From positions 23,192,362 to 23,256,361 of the forward strand of contig OY855910.1 of the NCBI GenBank assembly GCA_963693305.1: 64,000 nucleotides of DNA. The letters are read 5' to 3'. This document shows, in pieces, positions 1-9,719 of this stretch (the first letter of the stretch is position 1; each line of letters begins with the position of its first letter). The notes under the pieces were generated by a model. That model had not been told where the DNA came from. It ran no database searches and was given only the letters and a program-made list of their open reading frames with translations. The DNA is from Meandrina meandrites. Lineage: Eukaryota; Cnidaria; Anthozoa; Scleractinia; Meandrinidae. The position numbers and the translations under genes were made by a program.

Positions 1-1
1 C

Positions 2-163
2 AAAACCTTTACGACATATAACGTCTCTCTAAAACAAATTGATAGCTTTCTTAAAGTAAAGGTACGCGCGCAGTCTCTGGCTAAACTGGACAAAAACAAA
101 TATGTCATCCGTGATAAGAAGCAACACGTCTTGCAACAGCTGGTCAAGGCTTTCCAAATATAA
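2..163 (+). CDS. C-terminal fragment of an unrecognised protein (partial at the window edge)
   Basis: Frame 2 is open from the first base of the window and ends at TAA 161-163, giving 53 codons with no start inside the window. The peptide is rich in Lys, Gln and Leu, with an amphipathic pattern (for example VRAQSLAKLDKNKYVI and QQLVKAF near the end), which looks like coding sequence rather than chance. The opposite-strand frame over 29-265 is also open but is hydrophobic and low in complexity, and I treat it as a shadow. I recognise no domain. It could be the last exon of a gene lying to the left, or a relic. Confidence 0.35.
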   Translation, partial: KTFTTYNVSLKQIDSFLKVKVRAQSLAKLDKNKYVIRDKKQHVLQQLVKAFQI

Positions 164-1702
164 AATGCAAGTAATCAACTTATTCACGGAAAATTTAAAA
201 TCTTGTCCTTTTAGAGCGAGCATTTTGAGAGATAACAACAGATAAAAACCGCAATAGCAGTACATATGACAGATTTAATACAGACCTATGACCTCTCCAC
301 ATTTGCTGGGCGTTAGCTTAGTCTTTCGGCCTTGCTCAACTTCAGTAAAACGCTTCCTAAGAATACAACATAGTGCTCGTTACAAACAAGCGAGAAGCGA
401 ATGCGGTCGGACGACAAATTCAATGTAGAGCAACAAATTCATACATGTCACGACCGTAGGAGTCCGTGTAGGCTTGTCGCCACCTTTTTATTGCTTCAGC
501 TAATCGGAGTCAATCGTAGCTCATCGAACAATAGCTTTTTGAACAGGCCAATCATGGCGCGTACTCAAATCCTGGTACACAGTTGGGGCCCCAGATCGAA
601 CAAGGATTTCGGTGCTGGTTCGCAGACGGACTTAAACAGAGGTTTAGTTTCGTCTGCGGCGCAGGCTAAAACAGCTAGCACCAAGCAAAAACGAGAGTTG
701 GCGAGATCGAGTTGTCAAGAGGCTCTGCCTGAGAATATCGAGAGTTGCTGGACAGGCTCGAAAAATCCAAAATCCTGATACTTGGCTGAAGACTACTGTT
801 GGAAAACTATCTTCGAAAACGTTACTGCAAGTTTCTAAAGATTTACAGATTTCGAGTAATTCGCAATACAAGTCTAGCCTCATAAATTATGCATAAATTA
901 CAGTGAAAATTGGCCAAGGTCTTATTGTTTGCATTGAATTACTTTGCAACGCTAAGAAGTAAGTATAATTGTGAATAAGAATGTTGCCCTTTTGCTTTCT
1001 AGCAATGGTACTTTTAAATGTTGTGCTGTAGTCATAAGAGTTTTAGCACCATTTGAACATTACTGATATTAAACTTGATATCTCAATCTTTATGTGAAAA
1101 TGCGAAAATTGAAAAACTTCAAACACTTGAAACGCCTCTTGCATGTAAGATGTCAAGTTGAAATGGGCATTGTGGTAAAGTATGATCCTTATACTATAAG
1201 AATATAAAGTATAAAAAATCCTTGCTCGCACCGGTAAAAACGAAAGTTCGTAGTCCGCTGTTGTTAAATTTGCATAATATTCAATATTTAATTTTAACGG
1301 CAGCTTCTGTAGCTTAGTCAGGCTAGTATTCAGCAAAGAATCAAAACGTTACTTAATAATTTGTTAAACCAGTTTTGTGTTGCACTTTCAATCTGGTAAC
1401 ATAAAACGGAGGAGAAGTACTGTCAAATCTAAGTGCTAAGTCTAAAGAGTACTGTGATCAAATTCATACCTTTCCTCTCTAAGCGTTTTAAAGCAAGAAC
1501 AAGTAGTCTGTATGAGAAGAAAAATGTCCTTTACTTTTTTCAAATATCTCTTTTCTTTCCAGAGATATTCCAGTTTTTAAAATATGCAAATTAGCAAAAT
1601 GATGACATCATACACTCAACCAAATTTTGATCAATATGAAGAAAGAGCTATTTTATCTATTAACATAAGAAATGTTTGATTTTTTTGTAGTAAAAATTTG
1701 TG
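164..1702. other. Stretch without a recognisable gene
   Basis: Non-coding, AT-rich DNA. A 125-codon open frame at 401-778 (+) has no recognisable domain, irregular composition and no splice or promoter context, so I do not call it a gene. Nothing else here resembles an RNA gene or a known element. Confidence 0.4.
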
Positions 1703-1814
1703 GGTACCGTGGGGTTAAAAAGTGGCCATTCATGGGATATCACACCCACCCACCCATCTGCCCTCCCCCCCCCCCCCCCCCCCCCCACACACAAAAAACT
1801 AATACATAAAAGAT
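1703..1814 (-). repeat. tRNA-Val 3'-flank repeat, copy A (pairs with 10322-10430)
   Basis: The downstream flank (minus-strand sense) of the tRNA-Val gene at 1815-1887 matches the downstream flank of the tRNA-Val gene at 10431-10503. Shared landmarks in the same order are GGTACCG, AAGTGGCCATT, GATATCACAC, a C-rich ACCCACC tract and an A-rich stretch before the tRNA. Two tRNA loci sharing about 110 bp of 3' flank implies duplication of the tRNA together with its flank, or a tRNA-headed short element. The C-tract length differs greatly between the copies. Confidence 0.6.
1765..1786. repeat. Homopolymer C tract (about 22 C)
   Basis: An uninterrupted run of about 22 C follows a CACCCACC-type simple repeat. 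It is likely length-polymorphic and hard to sequence accurately. It sits in the 3' flank of the adjacent minus-strand tRNA-Val. Confidence 0.85.
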
Positions 1815-1887
1815 TGCTTCCGGCAGGGCTCGAACCTGCGACCTTCCGGGTGTAAAGCGGACGTGATAACCACTACACTACGGAAAC
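1815..1887 (-). tRNA. tRNA-Val-TAC: tRNA-Val(UAC)-like, 73 nt
   Basis: Read on the minus strand it folds as a cloverleaf. The acceptor GTTTCCG pairs with CGGAAGC with one G-U, the D arm is of TAGTGTAGTGGTTATCAC type, the anticodon loop is TTTACAC (UAC, Val), and the T arm GCAGG/CCTGC closes around TTCGAGC. The discriminator is A. The anticodon stem has a C-C mismatch next to the loop, where the related AAC gene has a C-G pair, so it may be a weakened gene or a pseudogene. The A and B boxes are intact. It shares its 3' flank with the tRNA-Val at 10431-10503. Confidence 0.75.
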
Positions 1888-2009
1888 CACGCTTTATTCC
1901 TCCGGAACTGTTAAGTAAGTATTGTTATCCTTTTTTGATCTCTGGAAAAAATCCAAAATGCCACAACAAGAAAACCACTTGAAAACGACAGTTTACTGTT
2001 AGTACCAGT

Positions 2010-2024
2010 AAAAAAAAAAAAAAA
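2010..2024. repeat. Poly-A tract (15 A)
   Basis: A simple A run. It could be the tail of a retroposed sequence, but no body is recognisable on either side. Confidence 0.6.
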
Positions 2025-2361
2025 GAATTGGCACATTCCACTTCTATATTATTTATTTCTTGATCTAGAGGTCGGGCTTAAATGTAAAGGTTAAATGTAT
2101 CGACACTTTTTCACTTTTTTTCGCTAAGTGGAAACGCCACAGTAGATTAACTAATTGCCTATTTTATTTGCTTGAAACACAGTTTAGACTGCACATGTGT
2201 AAGGATAAATGTTTAAAATATACAGTTTTAAATGAGAAGGTTATTTTTGCAAAAGAAAGTAGCAATCACTTCTTTTTCGGGTTTCATCATTTTATTTCGC
2301 GCTCGGTGGAAACGTTTAGTTTGGTTACATTTCCCATTAAAATACTTGTCTAAGTGTTAAT

Positions 2362-2483
2362 AACAATTATTCCAAGAGCGTGCGTTGGATATGGTTGATA
2401 TGAGGTGATAAATAACCAACGAGCGCGTTCGCGAGTTGGTTAAAATCACCTCATATCCAACAAGCGCGAATGGAATAATTGTT
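2362..2483. repeat. Foldback (palindromic) MITE-like element, 122 bp
   Basis: Nested perfect inverted repeats share one centre. The outer arms AACAATTATTCCA and TGGAATAATTGTT lie at 2362-2374 and 2471-2483. The middle arms GATATGAGGTGAT and ATCACCTCATATC lie at 2397-2409 and 2445-2457. The inner arms AACCAAC and GTTGGTT surround a GC-rich loop containing GAGCGCGTTCGCG. Nearly the whole segment would form one long hairpin. This is typical of non-autonomous foldback elements; I see no target duplication clearly enough to assign a superfamily. Confidence 0.7.
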
Positions 2484-2857
2484 TTAGTGGCTCAACCTCA
2501 GTCATTCTTGTTGAACAATAAGCTTTTCAACTTTTTTTAAAATCTATTAATGATGTGGACATTTCAGTTTGACCTATACGAGGCGATTGTATGAAAAGGC
2601 GCAGAAAATCAGTGAAGCGCTGTTCACCCTGTAAGTTGAATGAAAGAGCGAGCGAGAGAAAAACTCTTCGAAAATAATCCTGGCTCAATCTCCTGTAAAG
2701 CTCTATCTATCGTGGAAAATCATGTCCAGCGATGTTGGTTAACGAGAGGATTCAAGATTATTGCAGAGGAGAACATTTATGCAACATAAGTCGAGCACAA
2801 GTTTCTGAAGTTTTATAGTCTGGCCGGCGATCGATCTCGCGGTTCATCAAGACTGAA

Positions 2858-3692
2858 AATTAAGTGGCTGTCCACGTAAGAGCGGCCCGACGAGTTTGGG
2901 GTCGTGAGTAAACCTTCCCTTTATTTTTTGTGAGTGAAAAGGACTTAATGTGAAATGATTAAAATCGAACTATTTTTTTCCAAAATCTTTTTCTGTGCGT
3001 CGCTACAGGACAAAACTTATTTTCCTGTCTGAGGGCGGTTTTCAGGCTAATTCGATGGCCGAAATTGGGTACTTTTAAAAGCCGCGCTTGTTCGAAACGG
3101 ATCAATATCGCTAAATACTACACAGTACATTACAATTAGCTGCATTTGACTTGTGCTATGAAGGAATATGGAATAATTTGACCAAAAATTAAATTAACTT
3201 AATAAGATCAAAGACAACCCTGTTTGCGATATGTTTTATTGCTTGACAAATTCCTCCAAAGTAAAAGCTAAAATCTCCGAAGCGGTACAAAAATCACAAG
3301 TAAAATGCACTTCACAGCCAAGATCTAACCTTATTCTGACAGAAGATAAAGTCAAAGGTCCGGGTATCGTTCTGCGTTGGACGCGAAGAAACGTTTTTAA
3401 GAAGTCGTTTTGGCAATATTTACATTCGAATTACCCGTTTGACGGTCTATACGCAAATGCGAATGATTAGATAGACATTTTTCCAGCAGCACAGTATCGT
3501 GTCATACATTGTCAGATTAACGAATATACTCGTTACCTTTTAAGCCTTGTAAAGTTTGTACAAATAAAAACGCCATAAAATGTCATAAATAGGAATTCTT
3601 CATCTACTCGTACAATATGCAAATTATGTTCATTTACAATGAGTTGTCGATTTCAGCCATGTCAAATCTCAAATATTAAAATTAATTTCCTT
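2858..3692 (+). repeat. Left arm of a large inverted repeat (about 835 bp)
   Basis: This arm starts at AATTAAGTGGCTG and ends at TTAATTTCCTT. It is repeated in inverted orientation at 6510-7342 with only scattered differences, about 97% identical by eye. A 79-codon open frame at 3231-3470 also exists in the other arm, but the substitutions between the two are mostly amino-acid changing, so it is probably not under protein selection. The arms could be long terminal inverted repeats of a DNA element or an inverted segmental duplication. No transposase is recognisable in the spacer. Confidence 0.85.
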
Positions 3693-3752
3693 GCCAACGC
3701 ACGCTTATTTCTTCTTGAGTCTGGAGACTCAGCAAATGGAGGCCCTCAAATT

Positions 3753-4045
3753 AAAGATCTAACCTTACTCTGACAGAAAATAAAGTCAAAGCTCCGGGAA
3801 TAGTTCTGCGGTGGACCTTTTTTGTAGAGGTCGTTTTGGCAATATTTACATTAGAATTAGTCGTTTGACGGCTTTAACCCAACGCAATAGCTCAAAATCT
3901 TGTTTTGCATCCTCAGAATAACAAGTTTGTGTAAAGCCGAAAAAAAAATGCTATAAACAGAAATTCTTGATCTACCCGTCGATATGCAAATTGTACTTAT
4001 GCCCAGAGGGTTGTCGATTACAGCTAAGCTAAAATCTGAAATACC
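3753..4045 (+). repeat. Third, diverged copy of the inverted-repeat sequence
   Basis: It is in the same orientation as the left arm. It aligns with the arm's part from AGATCTAACCTTA through GTCAAAG, TTCTGCG and TCGTTTTGGCAATATTTACA to GAATTCTT-like and GTTGTCGATT landmarks, with many substitutions and deletions. It is older than the two near-identical arms and lies just inside the left arm, which suggests an ancestral copy or an earlier insertion of the same family. Confidence 0.65.
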
Positions 4046-5560
4046 ATGTAGGCACGGAAGCATACCGGTTTCCACCGTTTCATGGAAATCGGTCAACATC
4101 CTGTCCGAGTGATTCAAAATTAAAATACCCCAAAATGTCACTTCGAGGAGTCAGAATGTAAAAATTTTTCCGGAGGCGTCCTCCTAGAGGCTCGTACTTT
4201 TGGCACTCGCTCGTATAATCAGAAAACAGTCACCATGTTTTCTGAATCCGTGCCTGAATACGATAAAATACTCATTGTTCTCAAATGCAATCCAACTTCA
4301 GCTTGGAAACGCAGAAACTGGACGCATTTTGTTCCATATGTCTGAACTCAGATTTACCATCCTATGTTTGTGAGGTCGCAGCATGCCCCGTTTGATTATT
4401 TTTAACTTCCTAAGTCGGCTTTTATTGCTGTGCATTTGCAACAAAATGAATTAGAAATATATATATATTCGCAATGTTTAAGTTTGTTTTTATGCAGTTT
4501 TTTGGGCGAGTTGAGGCGTGCGAGAGCAGTTCTATGAGTTTAAGTTTTCGACTCGTGTATGGAATACTAATATTTACACAAGGCGTGCAACTTCTACATC
4601 CAAGAATCAAGAATCGCCAGCAAAATGTAGCCGAAAAAATATCTTTTTTCTATTCGCTTTGGTAAGAGCTCCCGGTCCTCGAAAGAACAGTCTTTGACTA
4701 TAAACTGGCCTAATTTGAGTCCGATCAGTTCGCGGATAGTTCTGGATTAACAAATTAGATCGAAATTTTGCCGATTTACTATGATCTGTACCAGTAGCTG
4801 TACAATTTATGCAATTTTCGCTGAATTTCGTCAAAATTACTGCCTATGCCCGCCCCGGCCAGAAAGCAGAACGTGCTCCTCTACAAAACCTCATCTGGGG
4901 CACCCCAAAGAAATACTTCGGAAATCTCGACCGCAAAGCCGAAGACACCGTGAAGTGGGAAATTAATTTGACCTAATTAATACGCACTGAAAAAAGAAAA
5001 CATAGGATGGTAAGCCTGTGGTCTGAAGAGAAAGAAAACATGCAAATTCGCATTTACTAGTATTATGTTTTTAAATTGCATTCTAGCAATACTTGTTGGC
5101 TTAACACTAGAGCTTGTAAGTATAAATCTAAGTATAAGTGCACTTGAAACCTACTTTGAGTGTGAAGGCGCAAAATGTACTCACTTGAGCTTTGCTTATA
5201 CCCTGGATACATTCGTAATTCAAATCCCTATCTCGGTTAGCTGAAAGCGCTTTTGCAGACGAGAATAATCCCAAGTCCTACCACGATTTCTTTGCCGAAA
5301 ACCGCGTTGTTTAACTATTCTAGCGAAGAAGATATCGCTTGTTACTTTGTGTTGCTGCCGCATACTCGTTAACAACGAGGTACCTATATATTTCTTTGAG
5401 TTCAAAGTATATAACGACAAAATGAATAGGAAACTACTAAAAACTATTTTCCTTTGCAAAGGCCTCGTAATTTTACTGGCAAGCAATCGTATTTGTGATA
5501 TGTATGAGTGATTTTACCGCGATATCGAAGGCTTGTACTTCAAGTAATATAGTTTGTCAT
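4046..5560. other. Spacer of the large inverted repeat; no gene seen
   Basis: Short open frames on both strands have no recognisable domain. One small inverted pair is visible, TTACCATCCTATGTTT at 4354-4369 and its complement at 4998-5013. Its arms are too short to define an element. Confidence 0.4.
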
Positions 5561-6019
5561 AGGGGCGGATCCAGGATTTTTCTTAGGAAGGGGTGCACAT
5601 ATTTTTTTTTTTTTGCAGAATACCAGTTGTATTAGAAAACCGCCCGGTCATTTATCCCCTAGATCCCCTAGATCCGCGCTTAACTGCGACTTGTGATTTT
5701 CAAGTGCGCTTGAGTCAAGTGCTCACTTGAAACTACCTTTCGGTCTTGTCGCGTGCACTTGTCTGCTATTTTCCTACAACCTTTCGCGAAATAGCTGTAT
5801 ATCATAGCCAACGTACATGATTTTCTACCCTTTCCCGCTGTACAAAGTGTTCAAATGGCGTTCAATTTCCGGAATGTGTTTTGATATTGCGGAAGCAAGC
5901 TCGTAAGGATGGTTCGAGCTTTGAAAAAGATATGTTATATACCATGGTCACAAAGTAGCCAGCTACTTGAGCTGAAATAAGACCCATTCACATTTGAAGT
6001 AAGACTCAAGTATACTTGA
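5144..6019. promoter_or_regulatory. Cluster of CACTTGA / TCAAGTG motifs (NK-2 homeodomain-like sites)
   Basis: The 7-mer CACTTGA or its complement occurs near 5145, at 5182-5188, 5700-5706, 5715-5721 and 5724-5730 (three within 31 bp). A related 14-bp palindrome TCAAGTATACTTGA lies at 6006-6019. T(C/T)AAGTG is the known core for NK-2 class homeodomain proteins. Whether this is an enhancer or internally repeated transposon sequence cannot be told from the sequence. Confidence 0.2.
5561..5680. mobile_element. Short hAT-type MITE-like element, degenerate
   Basis: The left end reads AGGGGCGGATCCAGGATTTT and the right end CCCTAGATCCGCGCT, an imperfect inverted repeat around GCGGATCYAG. Termini of the GGGGCGGATCCAGGATTT type are widespread in small non-autonomous elements of animals. 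The element contains a T-rich run and no ORF. A second partial right end (CCCCTAGATC) directly precedes the outer one. Confidence 0.4.
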
Positions 6020-6509
6020 AGTCTACTTACTACGCTTCTATGAACCCACTAAATGTTGGTACTAGCTATTACCCACGTCATCCAACAGTAATGCCAAAAA
6101 CTTCCATCACTTCTCATGCGATTCTCGCAGTCACTACTTGGTCACTTTTTACACCTTTCGTCTTGCCTTTGATCTAGATAATGGCATGCTGTTTGGCCAG
6201 TTCGCGCTCCGTAATATCCCGGGCGTAGTAATATTGCCTCAAGTGAGCCGTTATGTCACTGTTACATTCACTAAGAGGCACCAACTTGCTCTTTCCTTTA
6301 AATTCTACACATCCGCTTTCATTCTTTAAAGACATGAAACAAGAACTTCAAAAAGCCATGTATCATACTCTGCGGAATGTTGATTGCGTGACAACTCTTA
6401 GCATATGACTTATTATAACATTGGGAAGGAAACCTAAAAGGAAATCGAGTTGCTATACGTCTTTTAAAAGGACTCCAGGTACTCCAAACTCAAGAGGAAA
6501 TACGTTTGA
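5681..6509. other. Rest of the inverted-repeat spacer; no gene seen
   Basis: Holds the right part of the ACTTGA motif cluster and otherwise no RNA gene, coding domain or repeat that I can support. The 63-codon frame at 6138-6329 is unremarkable. Confidence 0.35.
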
Positions 6510-7342
6510 AAGGAAATGAATTTTAATATTCGAGATTTGACATTGCTGAAATCGACAACTCGTTGTAAATGAGCATAATTTGCATATTGTACGAGTAGAT
6601 GAAGAATTCCTATTTATGACATTTTATGCCGTTTTTATTTGTACAAACTTTACAAGGCTTAAAAGGCAACGAGTATTCGTTAATCTGACAAGGTATAACA
6701 CGATACTGTGCTGCTAGAAAAATATCTATCTAATCATTCGCATTTGCGTAGAGACCGTCAAACGGGTAATTCCAATTCAAATATTGCCAAAACGACTTCT
6801 TAAAAACGTTTCTTCGCGTCCAACGCAGAACGATACCCGGACCTTTGACTTTATTTTCTGTCAGAATAAGGTTAGATCTTGGCTGTGAAGTGCATTTTAC
6901 TTGTGAGTTTTGTACCGCTTCGTAGATTTTAGCTTTTACTTTGGAGGAATTTGTCAAGCGATAAAACATACCACAAACAGGGTTGTCTTTGATCTTATTA
7001 AGTTAATTTAATTTTTGGTCAAATTATTCCATATTCCTTCATAGCACAAGTCAAATGCAGCTAATTGTAATGTACTGTGTAGTATTTAGCGATATTGATC
7101 CGTTTCGAACAAGCGCGGCTTTTAAAAGTACCCAATTTCGGCCATCGAATTAGCCTGAAAACCGCCCTCAGACAGGAAAATAAGTTTTGTCCTGTAGCGA
7201 AGCACAGAAAAAGATTTTTGAAAAAATTAGTTCGATTTTAATCATTTCACATTAAGTCCTTTTCACTCACAAAAAATAAAGGGAAGGTTTACTCACGACC
7301 CCAAACTCGTCGGGCCGCTCTTACGTGGACAGCCACTTAATT
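6510..7342 (-). repeat. Right arm of the large inverted repeat (about 833 bp)
   Basis: Reverse complement of 2858-3692, running from AAGGAAATGAATTTTAAT to CAGCCACTTAATT. The full structure spans 4485 bp with a spacer of about 2.8 kb. High arm identity despite the old third copy implies a recent inverted duplication or gene conversion between the arms. Confidence 0.85.
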
Positions 7343-7746
7343 GTGTTGAAACAAAGGTGAGCTCAGAACCTATGAATTTCTCTGATTTAATGGGCATTGT
7401 TGATTGCTGCATGGGTGACTACGGATGAAAAGAGAGAGGGAGACTGATCTTCAAACATCATTTCACTGAGTCGGAATGTAATGTTGTTTACGGTCGCAAA
7501 AATTTGTCGCTTCGCTTTCAACAAAGTTGTTGCGCTAGTTTATATTTATTTACACGGATTTCCAATTAAATGTTTACATCAAACTTTGTGCTTCTTCAGT
7601 AGTAAGGTTTTCTTTTTGGCTTTATCGGGTAAATTATTTTGTATTTAGCGAGTAAAAGTCCTTTTTTGTAAAAATTCCCTCTCGCAGCGAGCGACCTTGG
7701 CGAGCGAAATTGTAAATACAAAGCTCGTTCATTTTCCATATAAGGT
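7343..7746. other. Stretch without a recognisable gene
   Basis: AT-rich sequence with no open frame of note and no tRNA-like or repeat structure I can support. Confidence 0.35.
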
Positions 7747-7780
7747 AAAACTCCGACTAATGGTTCATAGTCGGAGTTTT
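7747..7780. repeat. Perfect 13-bp hairpin (AAAACTCCGACTA / TAGTCGGAGTTTT)
   Basis: The arms at 7747-7759 and 7768-7780 pair perfectly around an 8-nt loop. AGTCGGAG recurs once more downstream near 7811, so the hairpin may be the end of a small repetitive element rather than an RNA structure. Confidence 0.6.
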
Positions 7781-7863
7781 TTAGCCAATCAGAAAGCTAG
7801 AAATGCAATAGTCGGAGCTGAGAATTTACTTAAGGTTTGACCAATATTCAATAATCTTACATA

Positions 7864-7940
7864 AATCAATCGATAAAGATTGATCTCAAAATAACATCAA
7901 TTTTTTGATGTTCTTTTGAGATCAACCCCAGTTCTGGGGT
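7864..7940. repeat. Three consecutive hairpins
   Basis: First, ATCAAT/ATTGAT near 7867-7884. Second, 21-nt arms at 7880-7900 and 7905-7925 (starting TTGATCTCAAAA) with 20 of 21 positions paired and a TTTT loop. Third, ACCCCAG/CTGGGGT at 7925-7940 with a 2-nt loop. The first and second overlap and may be alternative folds. This could be a MITE core or a structured RNA; no Pol III boxes are visible. Confidence 0.5.
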
Positions 7941-8063
7941 GATAATGTTTGGCAATAATAAAAGACTTCCTAAGTTTTAGAAGACAGATGTTAATTTTTT
8001 CAAGTAAAATGTGAGAATTATAATTTAAAATGCAGATTTTATTAGAAGAAAAGAAAACTAAAA

Positions 8064-8133
<70 letters not shown>

Positions 8134-8137
8134 TGAC
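8064..8137 (-). tRNA. tRNA-Asn-GTT: tRNA-Asn(GUU), 74 nt
   Basis: On the minus strand the sequence starts GTCACCGTGGCGCAATCGG and ends CCCGGGGAC plus discriminator G, the standard eukaryotic Asn discriminator. The anticodon stem TTCGG/CCGAA holds CTGTTAA (anticodon GUU). The T arm GTGGG/CCCAC (minus sense) encloses TTCAAGC. The acceptor pairs with one or two wobble or mismatch positions. Both Pol III boxes match consensus. It looks functional. An apparent 66-codon ORF over it on the plus strand is only the tRNA read antisense. Confidence 0.92.
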
Positions 8138-8339
8138 TTACTATACTATGCGATGCAATATACCTTTAGTACAAATCTCCGCTCACCCATGTATTATTCT
8201 ATATATAATTGCCTAGGAATAGGTTGGTAACGTTTGTCTTAACAGTTCAACGTACCTTGTATGTTAGCATTGTGGTGGAAAAGTGCTGGAAACCATTGTG
8301 AGCCTGAAATCTTTCATCTTTTCTGCTTATACTGCTGTT

Positions 8340-8422
8340 TTAATATTGCATATGTAATGCGCCTTTAATCATTTCCATGCTAAAAGGCGCACTATAAATT
8401 AATAAATTATTATTATTATTAT
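8340..8422 (+). mobile_element. 3' tail of a LINE/SINE-type element with an ATT microsatellite
   Basis: The segment ends AAAGGCGCACTATAAATTAAT followed by (ATT)n at about 8406-8422. A GCGC...TATAAAT...(ATT)n terminus is typical of the 3' ends of CR1/L2-like elements and the SINEs they mobilise. Only the tail is evident; no reverse-transcriptase frame lies upstream. Confidence 0.4.
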
Positions 8423-8881
8423 AGCAAAATAGCCCTATTCCCAAAGAGACCTTTCATTTTCCCTTTCCCCAACAGCGCCTTATCGCAGGTTAGCCATCTC
8501 TTTTTTTTACGCTAAATACAAATAATTTTCAAATTCTTTTCAATTTTTCCTGGCGAAATTATCGCTGCCCGATAAGTTAACGTTAGTCTTACGAAGCAGG
8601 CCCAAATTGCCAATAAGGAAAAAGCACGTGAATGTTATCAGTACTTTGATCGGTCGTAACTGTTCGTTCCTTGCTGAGGTGAGTATGAAGTCATCGCTCA
8701 AATGCAACGGCTGTGAAAAGGATGTCTAAAACGTTTCACAAGAATCAGCACGAATTTATCACATCTACAGGTATTTTGCGGCTAAATGTTGTATTTGTGT
8801 GAGTGCATATGACTTAAACTATTAACCTATATGGAATTCTATTTTACGTATAGTATAATCACGAGGAAAGCAAAAATAATC

Positions 8882-8955
8882 ATCCTCGAGTGGAGTTGAA
8901 CTGCCTATCCTTTCGGATAGCAGCGGAACGTTCTAACCAATTACGCTACAGAAAC
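8882..8955 (-). pseudogene. tRNA pseudogene, Asn-derived, anticodon position GCU
   Basis: On the minus strand the layout follows the tRNA-Asn gene 750 bp to the left: GTAGCGTAATTGGTTAGAACGT for the D region, then a CCGCTGCTATCCGAAAGG anticodon region. The anticodon triplet has become GCT, the anticodon stem has a C-C mismatch, the acceptor pairs poorly and the T stem is broken around TTCAACT. I read it as a decayed Asn copy, not a tRNA-Ser. Confidence 0.7.
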
Positions 8956-9310
8956 CCCATTCGAGTGAACGAAGTGTCAAAATTATATTTTTGCAAATTG
9001 CGTCTATATAATATATAGTTTGTAGTTTTCTGCTGGTTGGGAAAGCTTTCTGGTTTATTCACAATTGTTTTCTAGCTGTGTTATGTCTGCTCCCTTTCTA
9101 CATCACTTACTAACGTATGATGCAACCTAAAAGCCATATAGTTACTGTAGCTCTTGTTGGTAAACTAAGTCGGTTTCGAATTGTTGACGAACGTTAGCGA
9201 AACAAATATTTCCGTTAATCATTTGATCATTTTTCCAGAAGCCCACTGGTATATTTTATATTTTTTTATTACAAACTTTATCCATGTTCGTGAGAAATTA
9301 TTGTGTCAAA
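8956..9310. other. Stretch without a recognisable gene
   Basis: AT-rich sequence between two tRNA-like loci. Nothing in it can be supported as a feature. Confidence 0.35.
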
Positions 9311-9382
9311 GGCCTGTTGGTCTAGTGGCATGATTCTCGCTTTGGGTGCGAGTGTTCCCGGGTTCGACTCCCGAACCGCCCC
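9311..9382 (+). tRNA. tRNA-Pro-TGG: tRNA-Pro(UGG)-like, 72 nt, partly degenerate
   Basis: The core GGTCTAGTGGCATGATTCTCGCTTTGGGTGCGAG is a clean Pro D arm and anticodon arm (stem CTCGC/GCGAG, loop TTTGGGT, anticodon UGG), followed by B box GGTTCGACTCC. The acceptor GGCCTGT against ACCGCCC has two mismatches (C-C and T-C) and the outer T-stem pair is C-A. Transcription signals are intact but the acceptor is damaged, so function is doubtful. A relative with complementary damage lies at 10904-10975. Confidence 0.65.
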
Positions 9383-9599
9383 ATTTTGTTTCTTGTTGGA
9401 GATGTTAGTACGACAAGCGATGTTTTTATGCAATTTTGGCAAATCGTTCACAATTTTGTTCATGAGCTTTTTAAATGAAGAAGAGTTGTCAAGAAAACAG
9501 TTTCTGAGCCCCCCAACGGGAGCCAAACCCAGCTATGGGAAACTCGTAGAGAGCAAGGTCATATACTATTATGTTCTCAGGCTCAATGAGCCTTAATGA

Positions 9600-9715
9600 C
9601 TTAATGACTGGCCCCAAGGGGAACATTGAATTTTGTTTCCCGAGACCCTCGATGTTCCCCGAGGCGGAGCCGGGGGAAACAAAACTCACTGTTTCTCGAG
9701 GGGCCAGTCATTAAG
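9600..9715. mobile_element. MITE-like hairpin element with CTTAATGACTGGCCCC termini
   Basis: The left end CTTAATGACTGGCCCC is matched by GGGGCCAGTCATTAAG at the right end, with inner GAACATTGA/TCGATGTTC-type and GTTTCCC/GGGAAAC repeats. The element is nearly one imperfect hairpin. A direct TTAATGAC repeat abuts the left end. From memory this hairpin type is common in coral genomes; that part is not checked. Confidence 0.6.
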
Positions 9716-9719
9716 TGCT

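Noticed and set aside
401..778. 125-codon ORF near the left edge
   Set aside because: No domain, no supporting gene context and the reverse strand is also partly open.
3231..3470. 79-codon ORF present in both arms of the large inverted repeat
   Set aside because: Differences between the arms are mostly amino-acid changing and there is no recognised domain, so the frame is probably incidental.
8030..8230. 66-codon ORF reading GGLEPPTFRLTAERANRLRHG
   Set aside because: Antisense translation of tRNA-Asn(GUU).
8882..8955. Functional tRNA-Ser(GCU)
   Set aside because: The anticodon triplet is GCT but there is no long variable arm and the body aligns with tRNA-Asn; stems are broken.
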